Source: Vibrio sagamiensis NBRC 104589 (GTDB taxonomy: Bacteria; Pseudomonadota; Gammaproteobacteria; Enterobacterales; Vibrionaceae). Taken from it: a DNA stretch of 64,000 nucleotides. Below, in pieces: positions 1 to 9,486 of the stretch. Position numbers and translations under genes: made by a program. The stretch lies in contig NZ_BJXJ01000021.1 of NCBI RefSeq assembly GCF_007990935.1, positions 1-64,000 on the forward strand, read 5' to 3'. Under the pieces are notes generated by a model. It was not told the origin of the DNA. It was given only the letters and a program-made list of their open reading frames with translations, and did not search any database. Position 1 is the first letter of the stretch, and each line of letters opens with the position of its first letter.

Positions 1-325
1 CCAAAGTATAAGACATACTTGTTCCCCAGGCACTGCCATGTAATCGAATAGCGAGGGTAAGTTGATCATAACCCAAAAAAACAAAAAAATAATAATCTTT
101 ACCCGACTCAATTCCTGCGTATCTTGTTAAACTTGCAATTTGGGTGTACTTATATGGTTGAACTTCATTCTCACCAACTTGTTGGATAAGTTTTTCATTT
201 CCATCAATATTAACAGTTAGAACATTATCTGAATGATTAAGTAAGTATAAGTTTGTATCAGCATTGCACACAAATGAAAATAAAAAAATAACCATTAAAA
301 TTAAAAGCTCAAGTAGTTTAGTCAT
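1..325 (-). CDS. Exported protein of unknown function, 3' part outside window
   Basis: An open frame starts at the ATG whose first base is 325 and runs leftward off the window edge without a stop, giving 108 codons. The first ~20 residues (MTKLLELLILMVIFLFSFVC) are a hydrophobic signal sequence, probably cleaved before Asp-Thr. The rest is mature-type sequence rich in Asn, Tyr, Gln and Ser, with no cysteine and no motif I recognise. A plus-strand frame over part of this stretch (264-539) is low-complexity and less convincing. No clear ribosome site precedes the start. The family is unknown, so the call rests on the open frame plus the signal peptide. Confidence 0.55.
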   Translation of the reverse strand, partial: MTKLLELLILMVIFLFSFVCNADTNLYLLNHSDNVLTVNIDGNEKLIQQVGENEVQPYKYTQIASLTRYAGIESGKDYYFFVFLGYDQLTLAIRLHGSAWGTSMSYTL

Positions 326-833
326 ATTTTCCTACAGTTTTATCTTTTTCTATTTAATTAAAACATTTTCAAAATCACTACGAGTATTATTTGTTCTTTT
401 ATTTGTTTTTTGTTATGTCTGTTCAACTAAGCTTGTTGAAGAAATGAAGATGTTTCTGAGGTATCTATCTTCGTACCTCCTTTTATGCATAATTAGCAAT
501 AGTATAAATAATAAATGCCAGCTCCGGGTTGGAAGTTAATTGAAGGAGTGATTGCAAGTCTACACTGACTTTGAGCGATTTTATGGACTAACTAAGAATT
601 CATAGTGCTAATGAAATAATTTGTTGAGTTAAAGCACAGGCTGATTAGTAAATTGAAAGAAGGATAATATATAAAAAACACTTTATTTCAGGAAATTATA
701 TTTTGGCTCTATTTTATCTTTAAAGTGTAAATTTAGCCTGTTCATTAAATAACACGGTGAATAGTTTATTGATGTTGATTGTGTAATTAAAAATAAGACT
801 TTGTTAGACAATTTAGAGTAAGGTTATATTCGC
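326..833. other. AT-rich intergenic stretch, no gene seen
   Basis: About 500 bases between the outward-facing truncated gene on the left and the decayed BspA-like gene on the right. It is AT-rich, has frequent stops in all frames and shows no strong hairpin. It presumably holds the promoter of the leftward gene and remnants of the 5' part of the decayed gene. Confidence 0.5.
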
Positions 834-1070
834 TTGTGTACGCCACAAGTGACGGATATGAGCAGGATATGTGGTGAACGTGGATCGTTTAATGCTGATA
901 TCAGCGATTGGGATATATCGAATGCTTATAGTATGGGACTGACCTCTTATGGGGCTGAGGTATTTAATCATGCTCTAACTAATTGGAATGTGAGAAATGT
1001 AATTGATCATTATGAATTTGCTGAGGACAGTGCTTTGAGCGAAGCGCAACTGCCATTTTCTATAGATTGA
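834..1070 (+). pseudogene. Decayed BspA-like (DUF285) repeat protein remnant
   Basis: The 78 residues read from a TTG at 834 match the neighbouring gene at 1457-2326 in two separate places. The start ([10 protein letters not shown], then [11 protein letters not shown]) equals that protein's residues from about LCTTQVTNMS, just before its repeats. The end ([13 protein letters not shown] to EAQLPFSID) equals its last repeat and C-terminus (FSQDLTRWNVSQV to KEQLPYFIN). The middle repeats are missing, and so are the signal peptide and N-terminal domain: the same frame has a stop at 819-821. This is best explained as a tandem duplicate that lost its 5' end and collapsed internally by recombination between repeats. 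A good terminator follows at 1093-1129, so the 3' end of an ancestral transcription unit is retained. Confidence 0.75.
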
Positions 1071-1092
1071 CTCTCTCATCGAGCTAGCAAAT

Positions 1093-1129
1093 AAAGGCTA
1101 GTGTTGATGGATTTGACACTGGCTTTTTT
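1093..1129 (+). terminator. Rho-independent terminator after BspA-like remnant
   Basis: Arms 1093-1104 and 1116-1127 form a 12-pair stem with two G-U pairs around an 11-base loop, ending in a T run to 1129. It lies 22 bases after the stop of the decayed BspA-like gene. Confidence 0.75.
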
Positions 1130-1456
1130 GTTTATAAGTGATACAGAGAAAAGAGTACCGATGACTTCAATCTAGAGCGCAAAAAGTCTAATGAAAAGTG
1201 GCGGTAATCATTGTGAAACAGCGTTATTTATGGGGGTAAATTGTCTTATTTAATTGTTTTTATCACAAGCCTCTTACTTTTAAGTTTTTTTAATGTCATT
1301 TTTGCTGACGGATATTGCTGTAAATTTTGATTGAATTCACAGCCTTAAATATTAATCACTAATGATCTTCTAGCTCAAGTGATACTGAGTGCGTTTGTGG
1401 GTATGGTTACGTTTTATATGTACATAAATAATGTCTTCATAAACGTAGGGAAATAA

Positions 1457-2326
1457 ATGAAAACTACTCTTTCATTGCTTATCGGTGGTGTAATCATGTT
1501 TGTTAGTTATGGTGCTTTTGCATCAATCAAGTGCCCAGACAAACTTCCTAACTCTATTATGATAGAAAACGGTAAAGTATATTTGGTTGTTGACAACGTT
1601 ACTATCAGAGACCAGAAAATATTAGGAGCTTTAGAAGAAGAAAAGATTAATCTCTGTACTACTCAAGTTACAAATATGAGCAGTTTGTTTGAAAGCAGGT
1701 ATTCTTTTAATGTTGATATTGGTGATTGGGATACATCTAATGTCACAGATATGAGTGACATGTTTAAGCAAACTAACTTCAACCAAGATATCGGTGACTG
1801 GGATACGTCAAAAGTGTCCAATATGAGTGGTATGTTTAAGGGCGCTAGGTTTAATAAAGATATCGGCCATTGGAATACTTCAAAAGTGACCAATATGAGT
1901 TATATGTTTAGCCAGGCGTTCTTTAACCAAAAAATAGGCTATTGGAATACATCGATGGTACAGAGTTTTGAAGCGATGTTTTTAGCCGCACATAAATTCA
2001 ATCAAAATATAGGTAATTGGGATACATCAAATGTAAAAAATTTTGATGCAATGTTTATGGGGGCACAAAATTTTAATCAGGATATTCGTTTTTGGGATAC
2101 TTCAAGAGCAACAAGTATGGGGATGATGTTTTTCTTTGCTAGTCGTTTTAACCAAGACATTGGTTACTGGGATACGTCAAATGTGACGAATATGAGCCAT
2201 ATGTTTGGTACTTCAATATTTTCTCAAGATCTAACTAGATGGAATGTAAGTCAAGTAATGGTTCATACTGGCTTTTCAAAGCAGAGTAACCTCAAAAAAG
2301 AACAACTGCCTTATTTTATCAATTAA
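1457..2326 (+). CDS. BspA-family (DUF285) repeat surface/exported protein
   Basis: This 289-residue protein has a signal peptide (residues 1-22, ending in SYGAFA). A short N-terminal segment (about 23-70) with two cysteines follows, then about eight ~25-residue repeats of the form FNQDIGxWDTSxVTNMSxMF. These are the DUF285/BspA-like leucine-rich-type repeats found in surface proteins of many bacteria, including vibrios. Such proteins are thought to act in adhesion or host/surface contact, but the ligand here is unknown. There is no LPXTG or C-terminal membrane anchor, so it is probably periplasmic, secreted or outer-surface. The start is supported by a ribosome site (AGGGAAATAA then ATG). A collapsed paralogue lies just upstream at 834-1070. 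The C-terminus after the last repeat (KKEQLPYFIN) is shared with that remnant. Confidence 0.85.
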   Translation: MKTTLSLLIGGVIMFVSYGAFASIKCPDKLPNSIMIENGKVYLVVDNVTIRDQKILGALEEEKINLCTTQVTNMSSLFESRYSFNVDIGDWDTSNVTDMSDMFKQTNFNQDIGDWDTSKVSNMSGMFKGARFNKDIGHWNTSKVTNMSYMFSQAFFNQKIGYWNTSMVQSFEAMFLAAHKFNQNIGNWDTSNVKNFDAMFMGAQNFNQDIRFWDTSRATSMGMMFFFASRFNQDIGYWDTSNVTNMSHMFGTSIFSQDLTRWNVSQVMVHTGFSKQSNLKKEQLPYFIN

Positions 2327-2434
2327 AATCTTAATATTTAGAGAAGTTGTTTTTGATTGATTCATCGCTGATTTTTATGCTGATCGATTAGGGTACGAGT
2401 AAGCCATTTGATACTATCTATTTATGTTCAAGTT

Positions 2435-3061
2435 TTACTGGTTTTGAGCATCCAAATAGGTGATGGTAGCGGCGGTTCTTGACTTTACTTGAAGCTTTCT
2501 CAGCAAGCTTTTCATATGTACTTTTACCGTCGATTCTGAAATAAAGAGTTGTTCGGCGATTTGGCGGTTACGTTGGCCTTTTGCAACTTCGCGTAGGATC
2601 TGCATCTCACGATCGGTTAATTTGTCAAGAATTTCAACGATACCGCCTTGTTTGCCCAAACAACTTTTCACTATAGCACTGTAAGCTTTATTACCGTGTA
2701 GCGCTGATTTTAATAATTTAATTAATTCATCTGGTTCCGTATCCTTGAGTAGATAACCATCGGCACCAGCTCTGAGCATCGTATTGATATCACTATGATT
2801 GTCAGAGACGGTTAGCACGACAATGCAAGCTAAAATACCTTCATGACGCATAGCTTTTAATGTGTCTAAACCAGACATACCTTTCATATTTAAATCGAGC
2901 AAGATCAGGTCTGGTAAGGTTTTATGTGCAACGGCAATGGCATCGTTACCATTACTGGCTTCACCAACTAAGTGAAAATCTGATTCCATACTCATTAGCT
3001 GACAGATCCCACGACGAATTAAAGGATGATCATCAACGATCATAACTTTGTAATGTGCCAT
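2435..3061 (-). CDS. narP: Nitrate/nitrite response regulator NarP
   Basis: This is a 208-residue two-component response regulator of the NarL/FixJ class. Its receiver domain (residues 1-120) has the acidic pair D10-D11, the phosphorylation site D56 (LILLDLNMKG) and K109-type lysine (LLKD). Its C-terminal LuxR-type helix-turn-helix (about 145-203, LTDREMQILREVAKGQ then FISESTVKVHMKSLL) binds DNA. It is transcribed with narQ, starting 4 bases after the narQ stop, and the pair diverges from napFDABC. In Vibrio and Haemophilus, NarQ-NarP is the usual single nitrate system controlling nap. The phosphorylated protein should bind heptamer pairs such as 4891-4906 in front of napF. The NarP rather than NarL name rests on this context. 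Confidence 0.92.
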   Translation of the reverse strand: MAHYKVMIVDDHPLIRRGICQLMSMESDFHLVGEASNGNDAIAVAHKTLPDLILLDLNMKGMSGLDTLKAMRHEGILACIVVLTVSDNHSDINTMLRAGADGYLLKDTEPDELIKLLKSALHGNKAYSAIVKSCLGKQGGIVEILDKLTDREMQILREVAKGQRNRQIAEQLFISESTVKVHMKSLLRKLQVKSRTAATITYLDAQNQ

Positions 3062-3065
3062 ACCA

Positions 3066-4763
3066 CTATCCTTCTTGTAATAAAAAGCTCAGGTTAATAG
3101 AACTGCCCTGATTACTTTCTGATTGAATTTCTAAATGGCCATTTAGTCGAGATGATCGTTCTTGCATGATGCTTAAACCATAGTGTTCACACTTATTTTC
3201 CACCGTATCAAAACCTTTTCCATCGTCAGTTATGGCCACTTGGATGGTTTCACCTTTTTGATAGCAGGCAATAATAATTTTATCGGCTTCAGCGTGTTTA
3301 ATGGCATTAAGTACTGCTTCGCGAATAATCTGTAGTAAGTGGACTTGTTGATGAGCATTCAGAGTTATTGAAGAGAGTTGGTTATTAATAACTAAAGTTG
3401 CATTGGTTTGTTTTTCTAAAGGAACTAACATTTGGTTTAATGCCTCACCAAAGTTAGCATCTTTAATGGTTAAACGGAAAGTGTTCAGTAATTCACGCAG
3501 TTGTGTGTAAGCACAGCCTAGCCCTCGGTCGATTTCTTTTACTGTGGGGTGTATGTTTTCTGAGTGATGACTTTGATGTAACTCTCTTTTAAGTAAAGCT
3601 AGTTGGATCTTCAAGTAGGAGAGTGACTGTGCCAATGAGTCATGCAGCTCTCGAGCAATAGTGGCACGTTCTTCCATTAACAATAAATGTTCAGACTGCT
3701 TTTGAGCTTGGTTGTAATAGATCCCACGAGCAATAATATGTGAGATATTTTCAATTAATGCTTGATCAGGACAAGGTAAGCTATATTGCCACCAAAGTTG
3801 CCCCATTAACCTATCATCAACATAGAGATCATTCCAATGCCAAGTGCTGTCATGAACTTGCCCTACATTAATCTCCGTTTTTCCACCCTGCTTTTCTTCT
3901 ATTATCAGTTTAGCGGATGTTAAACCATCAATTTCAAGCATAGTTTCAAGTACATGAGTAAACTGCTCTGTAGTAAGTCGACTAACTGAAAGCTGTTGAG
4001 AGCAATGATAAAGTACCTGCAATGAATCATTGGTATGACGTAATCGGCGTGTCTTTTCAGCTACATTTTTTTCTAAGTCATCATATAGCTGCTCAAGTTC
4101 ACAGGACATTTTGTTAAATGTTGTCGCCAAGATGCCTAATTCATTTGTGCTCTTATTGCATACTTGAAACTGAAAGTTTCTTTTTTTTACTTGTTTACAG
4201 GCATCAACTAAGTCGTTAAGTGGAGCAACGATTTGTAGGCGTGTGTAGTGAATAGTATAAAAAACAATGCATAATATAGTGCTTAAGCCTATTGCGCCAA
4301 TGAAGACCAATTGGTGTAGTTTGTATTCCGATGAGGCTTGCAGCTTTGCTACGAAAATATCAATTCGATTAACAAATGGGGCAACATACTGAATGAAAAC
4401 CTTTTTATCATTTTGTTTGAATATTGGGCGTAGCTCTTCCCAACGTTGTTTTATGACGGTGTATTGTGCTTGAATTTCCTCAGGTACTGACCAGTGTTTC
4501 AGTTTTTTCATTGATGACGAATAAAGTGAATCCTCAAAGTGGTTAATGTGTTTAGTAAGTAATGGAGAATGTGTTTCCACGTCAAAGGCAAGTCTATAAC
4601 TTTGCATACGCATAGAACCAGCAGTGTTGATTGCCTCTGCGTCATTAAGACTGGAAATTAACGTCATTAATGAAAGTATAGTGGTTGCTATTGTTATAAA
4701 TAATATCAAGACCATTGAGCGTGCGATGGTGACTGTTATTGAATTGGTCTTAGAACTACCCAC
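3066..4763 (-). CDS. narQ: Nitrate/nitrite sensor histidine kinase NarQ
   Basis: This is a 565-residue membrane sensor kinase. TM1 lies at about 15-37 and is followed by the nitrate-binding P-box (41-57, DAEAINTAGSMRMQSYR). A periplasmic four-helix segment leads to TM2 (about 151-173). A HAMP linker, a cysteine-bearing central region (C254 and others) and a HisKA_3 box with the phospho-acceptor H374 (ERATIARELHDSLAQS) follow. The C-terminal ATPase has DGKGFD. It senses periplasmic nitrate or nitrite and phosphorylates NarP, whose gene follows 4 bases downstream. The length matches the NarQ family. The start ATG at 4763 places a short basic N-terminus before TM1. The divergent nap operon is its obvious target. 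Confidence 0.93.
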   Translation of the reverse strand: MGSSKTNSITVTIARSMVLILFITIATTILSLMTLISSLNDAEAINTAGSMRMQSYRLAFDVETHSPLLTKHINHFEDSLYSSSMKKLKHWSVPEEIQAQYTVIKQRWEELRPIFKQNDKKVFIQYVAPFVNRIDIFVAKLQASSEYKLHQLVFIGAIGLSTILCIVFYTIHYTRLQIVAPLNDLVDACKQVKKRNFQFQVCNKSTNELGILATTFNKMSCELEQLYDDLEKNVAEKTRRLRHTNDSLQVLYHCSQQLSVSRLTTEQFTHVLETMLEIDGLTSAKLIIEEKQGGKTEINVGQVHDSTWHWNDLYVDDRLMGQLWWQYSLPCPDQALIENISHIIARGIYYNQAQKQSEHLLLMEERATIARELHDSLAQSLSYLKIQLALLKRELHQSHHSENIHPTVKEIDRGLGCAYTQLRELLNTFRLTIKDANFGEALNQMLVPLEKQTNATLVINNQLSSITLNAHQQVHLLQIIREAVLNAIKHAEADKIIIACYQKGETIQVAITDDGKGFDTVENKCEHYGLSIMQERSSRLNGHLEIQSESNQGSSINLSFLLQEG

Positions 4764-4862
4764 GTGCGCCCTTCCTGATAAGGTATATTTTCAAAATCTA
4801 ATAATCTTACTTCATTGGCTTACTCTATGAGTTAATAATGCGAGCTCTACGAGTCAGATTTC

Positions 4863-4940
4863 TTGATCTGGAACAAACTATTATATCAATTACCTCTTTG
4901 GTGGTATTTAAGCAATTATTTCATCATTTAGAATTTATTT
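4863..4940 (+). promoter_or_regulatory. Predicted FNR- and NarP-controlled napF promoter
   Basis: Three elements sit between narQ and napF. TTGAT-CTGG-AACAA (4863-4876) is a near-consensus FNR box with one arm imperfect. TACCTCT-TT-GGTGGTA (4891-4906) fits the 7-2-7 NarL/NarP heptamer pair; its left arm is perfect and its right arm keeps GTA. TAGAAT (4929-4934) is a plausible -10. With transcription starting near 4941, the NarP pair would be centred near -43, close to the -44.5 placement known for E. coli napF. The FNR box would be near -72. This is a prediction from spacing and motif fit. Confidence 0.6.
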
Positions 4941-5028
4941 AATAAATATGAACAGGGTGTGGGTGGTTTTGAAGTGATGGCACAACGTATCACTGATGCG
5001 ATGTTTTTAACTGAAAGTGAGAGTAAGA

Positions 5029-5526
5029 ATGTTTGAACGTACTCGACGACAATTATTTACTCACAGAAATCAAGCAAGCTTGCCGCGTTTACCTTGGTTG
5101 AAGAATGAAGCTGAATTTACAGATATATGTTCTCGCTGTGAACGTTGTATCAACATTTGTGAAGCAAGCATCCTCACTAAAGGCAATGGTGGGTTTCCGC
5201 AGGTGGATTTTAGCCGAGGAGAAAAGGAGTGCACATTTTGTTATCAGTGTGCAGATGTCTGCCCTAAACCACTCTTTTTGGCACAAACAGAACTGCCATG
5301 GGCAATAACGGCAACTGTAAATGATGCTTGTATAGCAACAAAAAATATTGAGTGCCGAAGCTGTAGTGATATGTGTGAGTCACAGGCGATTCAATTTCAC
5401 CTTCAGGTTGGAAAAGTTGCAGTACCGTCAATATCAATATCGGATTGTGTTGGCTGTGGTGCTTGTATTTCTGTCTGCCCAACAACAGCTATTACCTTAC
5501 ACCGTGTTGAACACAGCATACTCTAA
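5029..5526 (+). CDS. napF: Ferredoxin-type protein NapF
   Basis: This cytoplasmic iron-sulfur protein of 165 residues acts in NapA maturation and is the first gene of the nap operon. Four cysteine groups are visible: C34/C37/C40/C44, C68/C71/C74/C78, C109/C112/C116 and C140/C143/C146/C150, matching the multi-[4Fe-4S] NapF family. The frame is open from a GTG at 5017, but I chose the ATG at 5029 because MFERTRRQLF matches the usual NapF start and a weak GAGAG lies upstream. napD follows 22 bases after the stop. In E. coli NapF interacts with NapA and may help load its cluster; here that is family knowledge. Confidence 0.93.
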   Translation: MFERTRRQLFTHRNQASLPRLPWLKNEAEFTDICSRCERCINICEASILTKGNGGFPQVDFSRGEKECTFCYQCADVCPKPLFLAQTELPWAITATVNDACIATKNIECRSCSDMCESQAIQFHLQVGKVAVPSISISDCVGCGACISVCPTTAITLHRVEHSIL

Positions 5527-5548
5527 TGTCAAACAAAAGAGAGTCTAT

Positions 5549-5821
5549 ATGTCGTTACAAGAAGTACATATTTCCAGCCTTATTGTTCACGTCAAACCTG
5601 CATATTTACAACAGATAAAGCAACAGATCTTAGCAATGTTGAATACTGAGATACCGTGCGATAGTGAGGCAGGGAAAATCATCGTAGTACTTGAGACCGA
5701 AAACCAAGGTTACGTGACCGACACTATAGATAAAATCAATAATTTAGAAAATGTATTAACCACTTTTTTGGTATATCACCAAATTGAACACTTTGAGATG
5801 CAACCTGAGGGCAATGCATGA
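5549..5821 (+). CDS. napD: NapA signal-peptide-binding chaperone NapD
   Basis: This 90-residue cytoplasmic chaperone binds the twin-arginine signal peptide of NapA and holds back export until the cofactor is inserted. The sequence [17 protein letters not shown], the GKIIVVLE strand and the small ferredoxin-like size fit the NapD family. The frame stays open upstream to 5348 but overlaps napF there, so the ATG at 5549, preceded by AAAGAGAG, is the sensible start. Its stop overlaps the napA start in ATGA (5818-5821), which indicates translational coupling with its client. Confidence 0.93.
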   Translation: MSLQEVHISSLIVHVKPAYLQQIKQQILAMLNTEIPCDSEAGKIIVVLETENQGYVTDTIDKINNLENVLTTFLVYHQIEHFEMQPEGNA

Positions 5822-8304
5822 AATTAACTAGACGCGCATTTGTTAAAGCAAATGCTGCCGCTTCAGCAGCGGCTGTTGCAGGAATAACCTTACCCGCCTC
5901 GGCAACTAACTTAATTGTGAGTTCTGATGAAACAAAAATTAAATGGGACAAAGCGCCGTGTCGCTTTTGTGGAACTGGTTGTTCCGTTTTAGTGGGAACC
6001 CAAAATGGTCGAGTCGTGGCGACGCAAGGAGATCCTCAAGCATCAGTAAACAAAGGCCTTAATTGTATCAAAGGTTATTTCCTCTCAAAGATTATGTATG
6101 GCAAAGATCGCCTACAAACGCCTATGCTGCGCATGAAAGATGGCCATTATGATAAAGACGGTGAGTTTACTTCTGTATCATGGGATACGGCTTTTGATGT
6201 GATGGCTGAAAAGTGGAAGTCTGCATTGAAAAAACAAGGCCCAACAGGGGTGGGTATGTTTGGTTCTGGTCAGTGGACAGTTATGGAAGGTTATGCTGCA
6301 ACAAAAATGATGAAGGCAGGCTTTCGCTCTAACAATATTGATCCAAATGCGCGTCATTGTATGGCTTCTGCAGTTGGTGGTTTTATGCGTACTTTTGGTA
6401 TTGATGAACCAATGGGATGTTATGACGATATAGAAAATGCTGATATATTTGTTCTGTGGGGCTCAAATATGGCAGAAATGCACCCAATACTATGGACTCG
6501 CATTACTGATCGTCGTCTAAGTCATCCTCATGTTAGAGTGAATGTGCTTTCAACCTACCAACATCGTTCTTTTGAATTGGCCGATACTGGAATGATTTTT
6601 GAGCCACAAACAGATCTAGCAATCGCTAATTATATCGCTAACTACATTATTCAAAATGATGCCGTTAACTGGGATTTTGTGAATAAACATACCCATTTTA
6701 AACGTGCACAAACAGATATTGGTTATGGTTTACGTGACGACGATCCACTACAAAAGAGGGCTGCACACCCTAACTCTGATGAAATTTTCCCGATGACGTT
6801 CGAGGAATATAAAGCGTCTGTTGCAGAATATACACTAGAAAAAACCGCTGAAATGTCTGGAATTATGCCAGATAAGTTGATTAAGCTAGCGAAATATTAT
6901 GCTGATCCAAAACTTAAAGTGATGTCACTTTGGACTATGGGTATGAACCAACATACTCGTGGAGTGTGGATGCAAAGCTTGGTTTATAATCTTCATTTAC
7001 TGACCGGTAAAATTGCAACGCCCGGTAACAGCCCATTTTCACTTACAGGTCAACCATCAGCATGTGGAACAGCACGTGAAGTTGGTACATTTGCACATCG
7101 ATTACCAGCAGATATGGTCGTGACTAACCCTAAACATCGTGAAATTGCAGAAAGGATCTGGAAGCTACCAGAAAACACAATTCCAATCAAACCGGGCTAT
7201 CACGCCGTTTTACAAGATCGAATGTTAAAAGATGGTAAGTTGAACGCTTATTGGGTGATGTGTAACAACAACATGCAGGCAGGTCCAAATATTAATAAAG
7301 AGCGTTTGCCTGGTTATCGTAATCCAGAAAATTTTATCGTTTGTTCAGATCCATATCCAACCGCTACAGCTCAAGCTGCCGATCTTATCTTACCGACTGC
7401 AATGTGGGTAGAAAAAGAAGGAGCTTATGGTAATGCCGAACGCCGGACTCAAGCATGGTATCAACAAGTAGAAGCCCCTGGAAACGCTAAATCAGACTTA
7501 TGGCAAATCATGGAGTTTTCTAAGCGCTTTAAAGTTGAAGAGGTGTGGGAAGAAGATCTGATTAAAAAAATGCCTCAATACCGTGGCAAAACGATGTATG
7601 ACATTTTATTCCGCAATGGGCAGGTAGATAAATTTCCATTGAGTGAAGCACAAGAGCTAAATGATGATGCAAAAGCACAAGGTTTTTATGTTCAAAAAGG
7701 CCTATTTGAAGAATATGCATCATTTGGACGTGGTCATGGGCATGATTTAGCATCCTATGATACTTATCATCAAGTCAGAGGCTTACGTTGGCCAGTTGTT
7801 GATGGTAAAGAAACTTTGTGGCGTTATAAAGAAGATTCGGATCCTTATGCGAAAAAAGGTTCGGGTTGGGATTTCTACGGTAAACCTGATGGGAAAGCGT
7901 GGATAATCTCATCACCTTATGAAGCACCACCAGAAGTGCCTGATAGTGAATACGATATGTGGCTATGTACTGGACGAGTGTTAGAACATTGGCATACTGG
8001 AACTATGACACGTCGTGTTCCTGAACTATATAAAGCGGTTCCGGATGCTTTATGTTACATACACCCTGAAGATGCAAAGAAACGAGGTTTACATCGTGGT
8101 GATGAGGTGAGTGTCGCTTCTCGTCGTGGTGAGGTTCGTTGCCGGATTGAAACCCGTGGTCGCAACCGCCCACCTTTAGGATTGATATTTATCCCATTTT
8201 TTGATGCACGTATTTTAGTTAATAAGTTGATTCTTGATGCGACTGATCCTCTGTCAAAACAAACTGATTTTAAAAAGTGCCCAGTGAAAATCAGTAAGGT
8301 TTAA
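5818..8304 (+). CDS. napA: Periplasmic nitrate reductase catalytic subunit NapA
   Basis: This 828-residue molybdopterin (bis-MGD) enzyme reduces nitrate to nitrite in the periplasm. The N-terminus carries a twin-arginine signal (TRRAFVK, R5-R6) ending near ASA (residues 27-29). The [4Fe-4S] cysteines are C48, C51, C55 and C83, with the canonical CX2CX3CX27C spacing. The molybdenum ligand is C181 ([12 protein letters not shown]). The C-terminal MopB domain contains [18 protein letters not shown]. The length equals the usual NapA length and no key residue is missing. It takes electrons from NapB and NapC, encoded downstream. Confidence 0.97.
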   Translation: MKLTRRAFVKANAAASAAAVAGITLPASATNLIVSSDETKIKWDKAPCRFCGTGCSVLVGTQNGRVVATQGDPQASVNKGLNCIKGYFLSKIMYGKDRLQTPMLRMKDGHYDKDGEFTSVSWDTAFDVMAEKWKSALKKQGPTGVGMFGSGQWTVMEGYAATKMMKAGFRSNNIDPNARHCMASAVGGFMRTFGIDEPMGCYDDIENADIFVLWGSNMAEMHPILWTRITDRRLSHPHVRVNVLSTYQHRSFELADTGMIFEPQTDLAIANYIANYIIQNDAVNWDFVNKHTHFKRAQTDIGYGLRDDDPLQKRAAHPNSDEIFPMTFEEYKASVAEYTLEKTAEMSGIMPDKLIKLAKYYADPKLKVMSLWTMGMNQHTRGVWMQSLVYNLHLLTGKIATPGNSPFSLTGQPSACGTAREVGTFAHRLPADMVVTNPKHREIAERIWKLPENTIPIKPGYHAVLQDRMLKDGKLNAYWVMCNNNMQAGPNINKERLPGYRNPENFIVCSDPYPTATAQAADLILPTAMWVEKEGAYGNAERRTQAWYQQVEAPGNAKSDLWQIMEFSKRFKVEEVWEEDLIKKMPQYRGKTMYDILFRNGQVDKFPLSEAQELNDDAKAQGFYVQKGLFEEYASFGRGHGHDLASYDTYHQVRGLRWPVVDGKETLWRYKEDSDPYAKKGSGWDFYGKPDGKAWIISSPYEAPPEVPDSEYDMWLCTGRVLEHWHTGTMTRRVPELYKAVPDALCYIHPEDAKKRGLHRGDEVSVASRRGEVRCRIETRGRNRPPLGLIFIPFFDARILVNKLILDATDPLSKQTDFKKCPVKISKV

Positions 8305-8360
8305 GCCGATCGTAGGTTGCCTTACTTTATTTCAGAGTTAGTTTGTTGGCGGAGAACATT

Positions 8361-8885
8361 ATGAAAAGAATTTTATTGGCCGTATTAGCGGTGAGTACAT
8401 TATTAGCAGGGGTTGTATATAGTGAACAAACAACGCTATCAACTCATGTTTTTACAGATACGGTAGCAAAAACAGCAGCTTTTAATCCAGGGGGGATTGG
8501 AGGTCTAAAATCATTGCGTGGTTCTGCTGAATTAGAAGAAACACGCCCTGCAGATCCGATGAAACACTATCCTAAAGATCAAGGTTTGATTGATAGTGAC
8601 TATGTTTATCAACCACCTTTAATCCCACATACGATTCGTAATTATGAAGTATCACTGAACGCGAATCGGTGTTTGGCTTGTCATAGTTGGAAAAATGCAA
8701 AGGCGATGGGAGCGACCAAAATCAGTGTAACGCATTATATTTCACCACGACAAGGACAAGTATTATCAGATGTATCACCCAGCCGTTACTTCTGTCAGCA
8801 ATGCCATATCCCTCAAGCAGATGCTAAGCCATTAGTTGAAAATGACTTCAAACGTGTTGATGCACTGAAGGCAACCTTAGAGTAA
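8361..8885 (+). CDS. napB: Diheme cytochrome c NapB, electron-transfer subunit of NapAB
   Basis: This 174-residue periplasmic diheme cytochrome passes electrons to NapA. It has a cleavable signal peptide (MKRILLAVLAVSTLLAGVVYS) and two heme-binding sites, C104-LA-C107-H108 and C145-QQ-C148-H149. The ADPMKHYP stretch and H90/H125-type ligands fit NapB. The frame extends upstream to a TTG at 8343, but the ATG at 8361 has a ribosome site (GCGGAGAAC) and begins directly with the signal peptide. It lies 56 bases after napA and 10 bases before napC. Confidence 0.95.
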   Translation: MKRILLAVLAVSTLLAGVVYSEQTTLSTHVFTDTVAKTAAFNPGGIGGLKSLRGSAELEETRPADPMKHYPKDQGLIDSDYVYQPPLIPHTIRNYEVSLNANRCLACHSWKNAKAMGATKISVTHYISPRQGQVLSDVSPSRYFCQQCHIPQADAKPLVENDFKRVDALKATLE

Positions 8886-8895
8886 GGAGTGGTAT

Positions 8896-9468
8896 ATGAA
8901 GTTATTAAAAACATTTTGGTTACGATTAAAAACACCGAGTAAGGTTGCGGTAGGCTCAGTGTTATTCATGGGATTTATTGGAGGGTTATTGTTCTGGGGG
9001 GCTTTTAATACCGTCATGGAAAAAACTAATACAGAAGAGTTTTGTTCTGGATGTCACGCACCCATTGTTAAAGAAATTAAGGAGACAATTCATTATGCAA
9101 ACCGTTCTGGAGTACGTGCAATATGTTCTGACTGCCATGTCCCTCATAATTGGACAGATAAGATCGTTCGTAAAGTGCAGGCATCCAAAGAAATTATTGC
9201 CCACTTAATGGGGACGATTGATACCCCTGAAAAGTTTGCTGAACGCCGTGGTCATTTAGCAGAGCGGGAATGGAAGCGAATGAAAGACAATAATTCGCAA
9301 GAGTGTCGAAATTGTCATGAGTTTAGTTATATGGACTTCTCAGAGCAAGCTCCTCGTAGCGCGAAATTACACTCAACGGAACTAAAATCTGGAGAGAAAA
9401 CATGTGTTGATTGTCATAAAGGTATTGCACATAAACTACCTGACATGAAAAACATTGAAGGTTGGTAA
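8896..9468 (+). CDS. napC: Tetraheme cytochrome c quinol dehydrogenase NapC
   Basis: This 190-residue membrane-anchored tetraheme cytochrome of the NapC/NirT family oxidises menaquinol or ubiquinol and reduces NapB. One N-terminal membrane helix (about 18-38, VAVGSVLFMGFIGGLLFWG) is followed by four CXXCH sites: C50-C53-H54, C77-C80-H81, C137-C140-H141 and C170-C173-H174. The ribosome site is AAGGAGTGGTAT then ATG. The operon has no napGH, so NapC is the expected sole quinol link. The 46-residue membrane protein follows 18 bases downstream. Confidence 0.96.
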   Translation: MKLLKTFWLRLKTPSKVAVGSVLFMGFIGGLLFWGAFNTVMEKTNTEEFCSGCHAPIVKEIKETIHYANRSGVRAICSDCHVPHNWTDKIVRKVQASKEIIAHLMGTIDTPEKFAERRGHLAEREWKRMKDNNSQECRNCHEFSYMDFSEQAPRSAKLHSTELKSGEKTCVDCHKGIAHKLPDMKNIEGW

Positions 9469-9486
9469 TGAACCTAAGGAGAGAAA

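Noticed and set aside
264..539. Plus-strand 91-codon frame opposite the truncated exported gene
   Set aside because: Low-complexity, no ribosome site, and the opposite-strand frame has a clear signal peptide.
1663..1893. Minus-strand repeat-like frame inside the BspA-like gene
   Set aside because: It is the reverse shadow of the repeated coding sequence.
5348..5548. Upstream extension of the NapD frame
   Set aside because: It lies inside napF in another frame; NapD begins at the ATG at 5549 with its own ribosome site.
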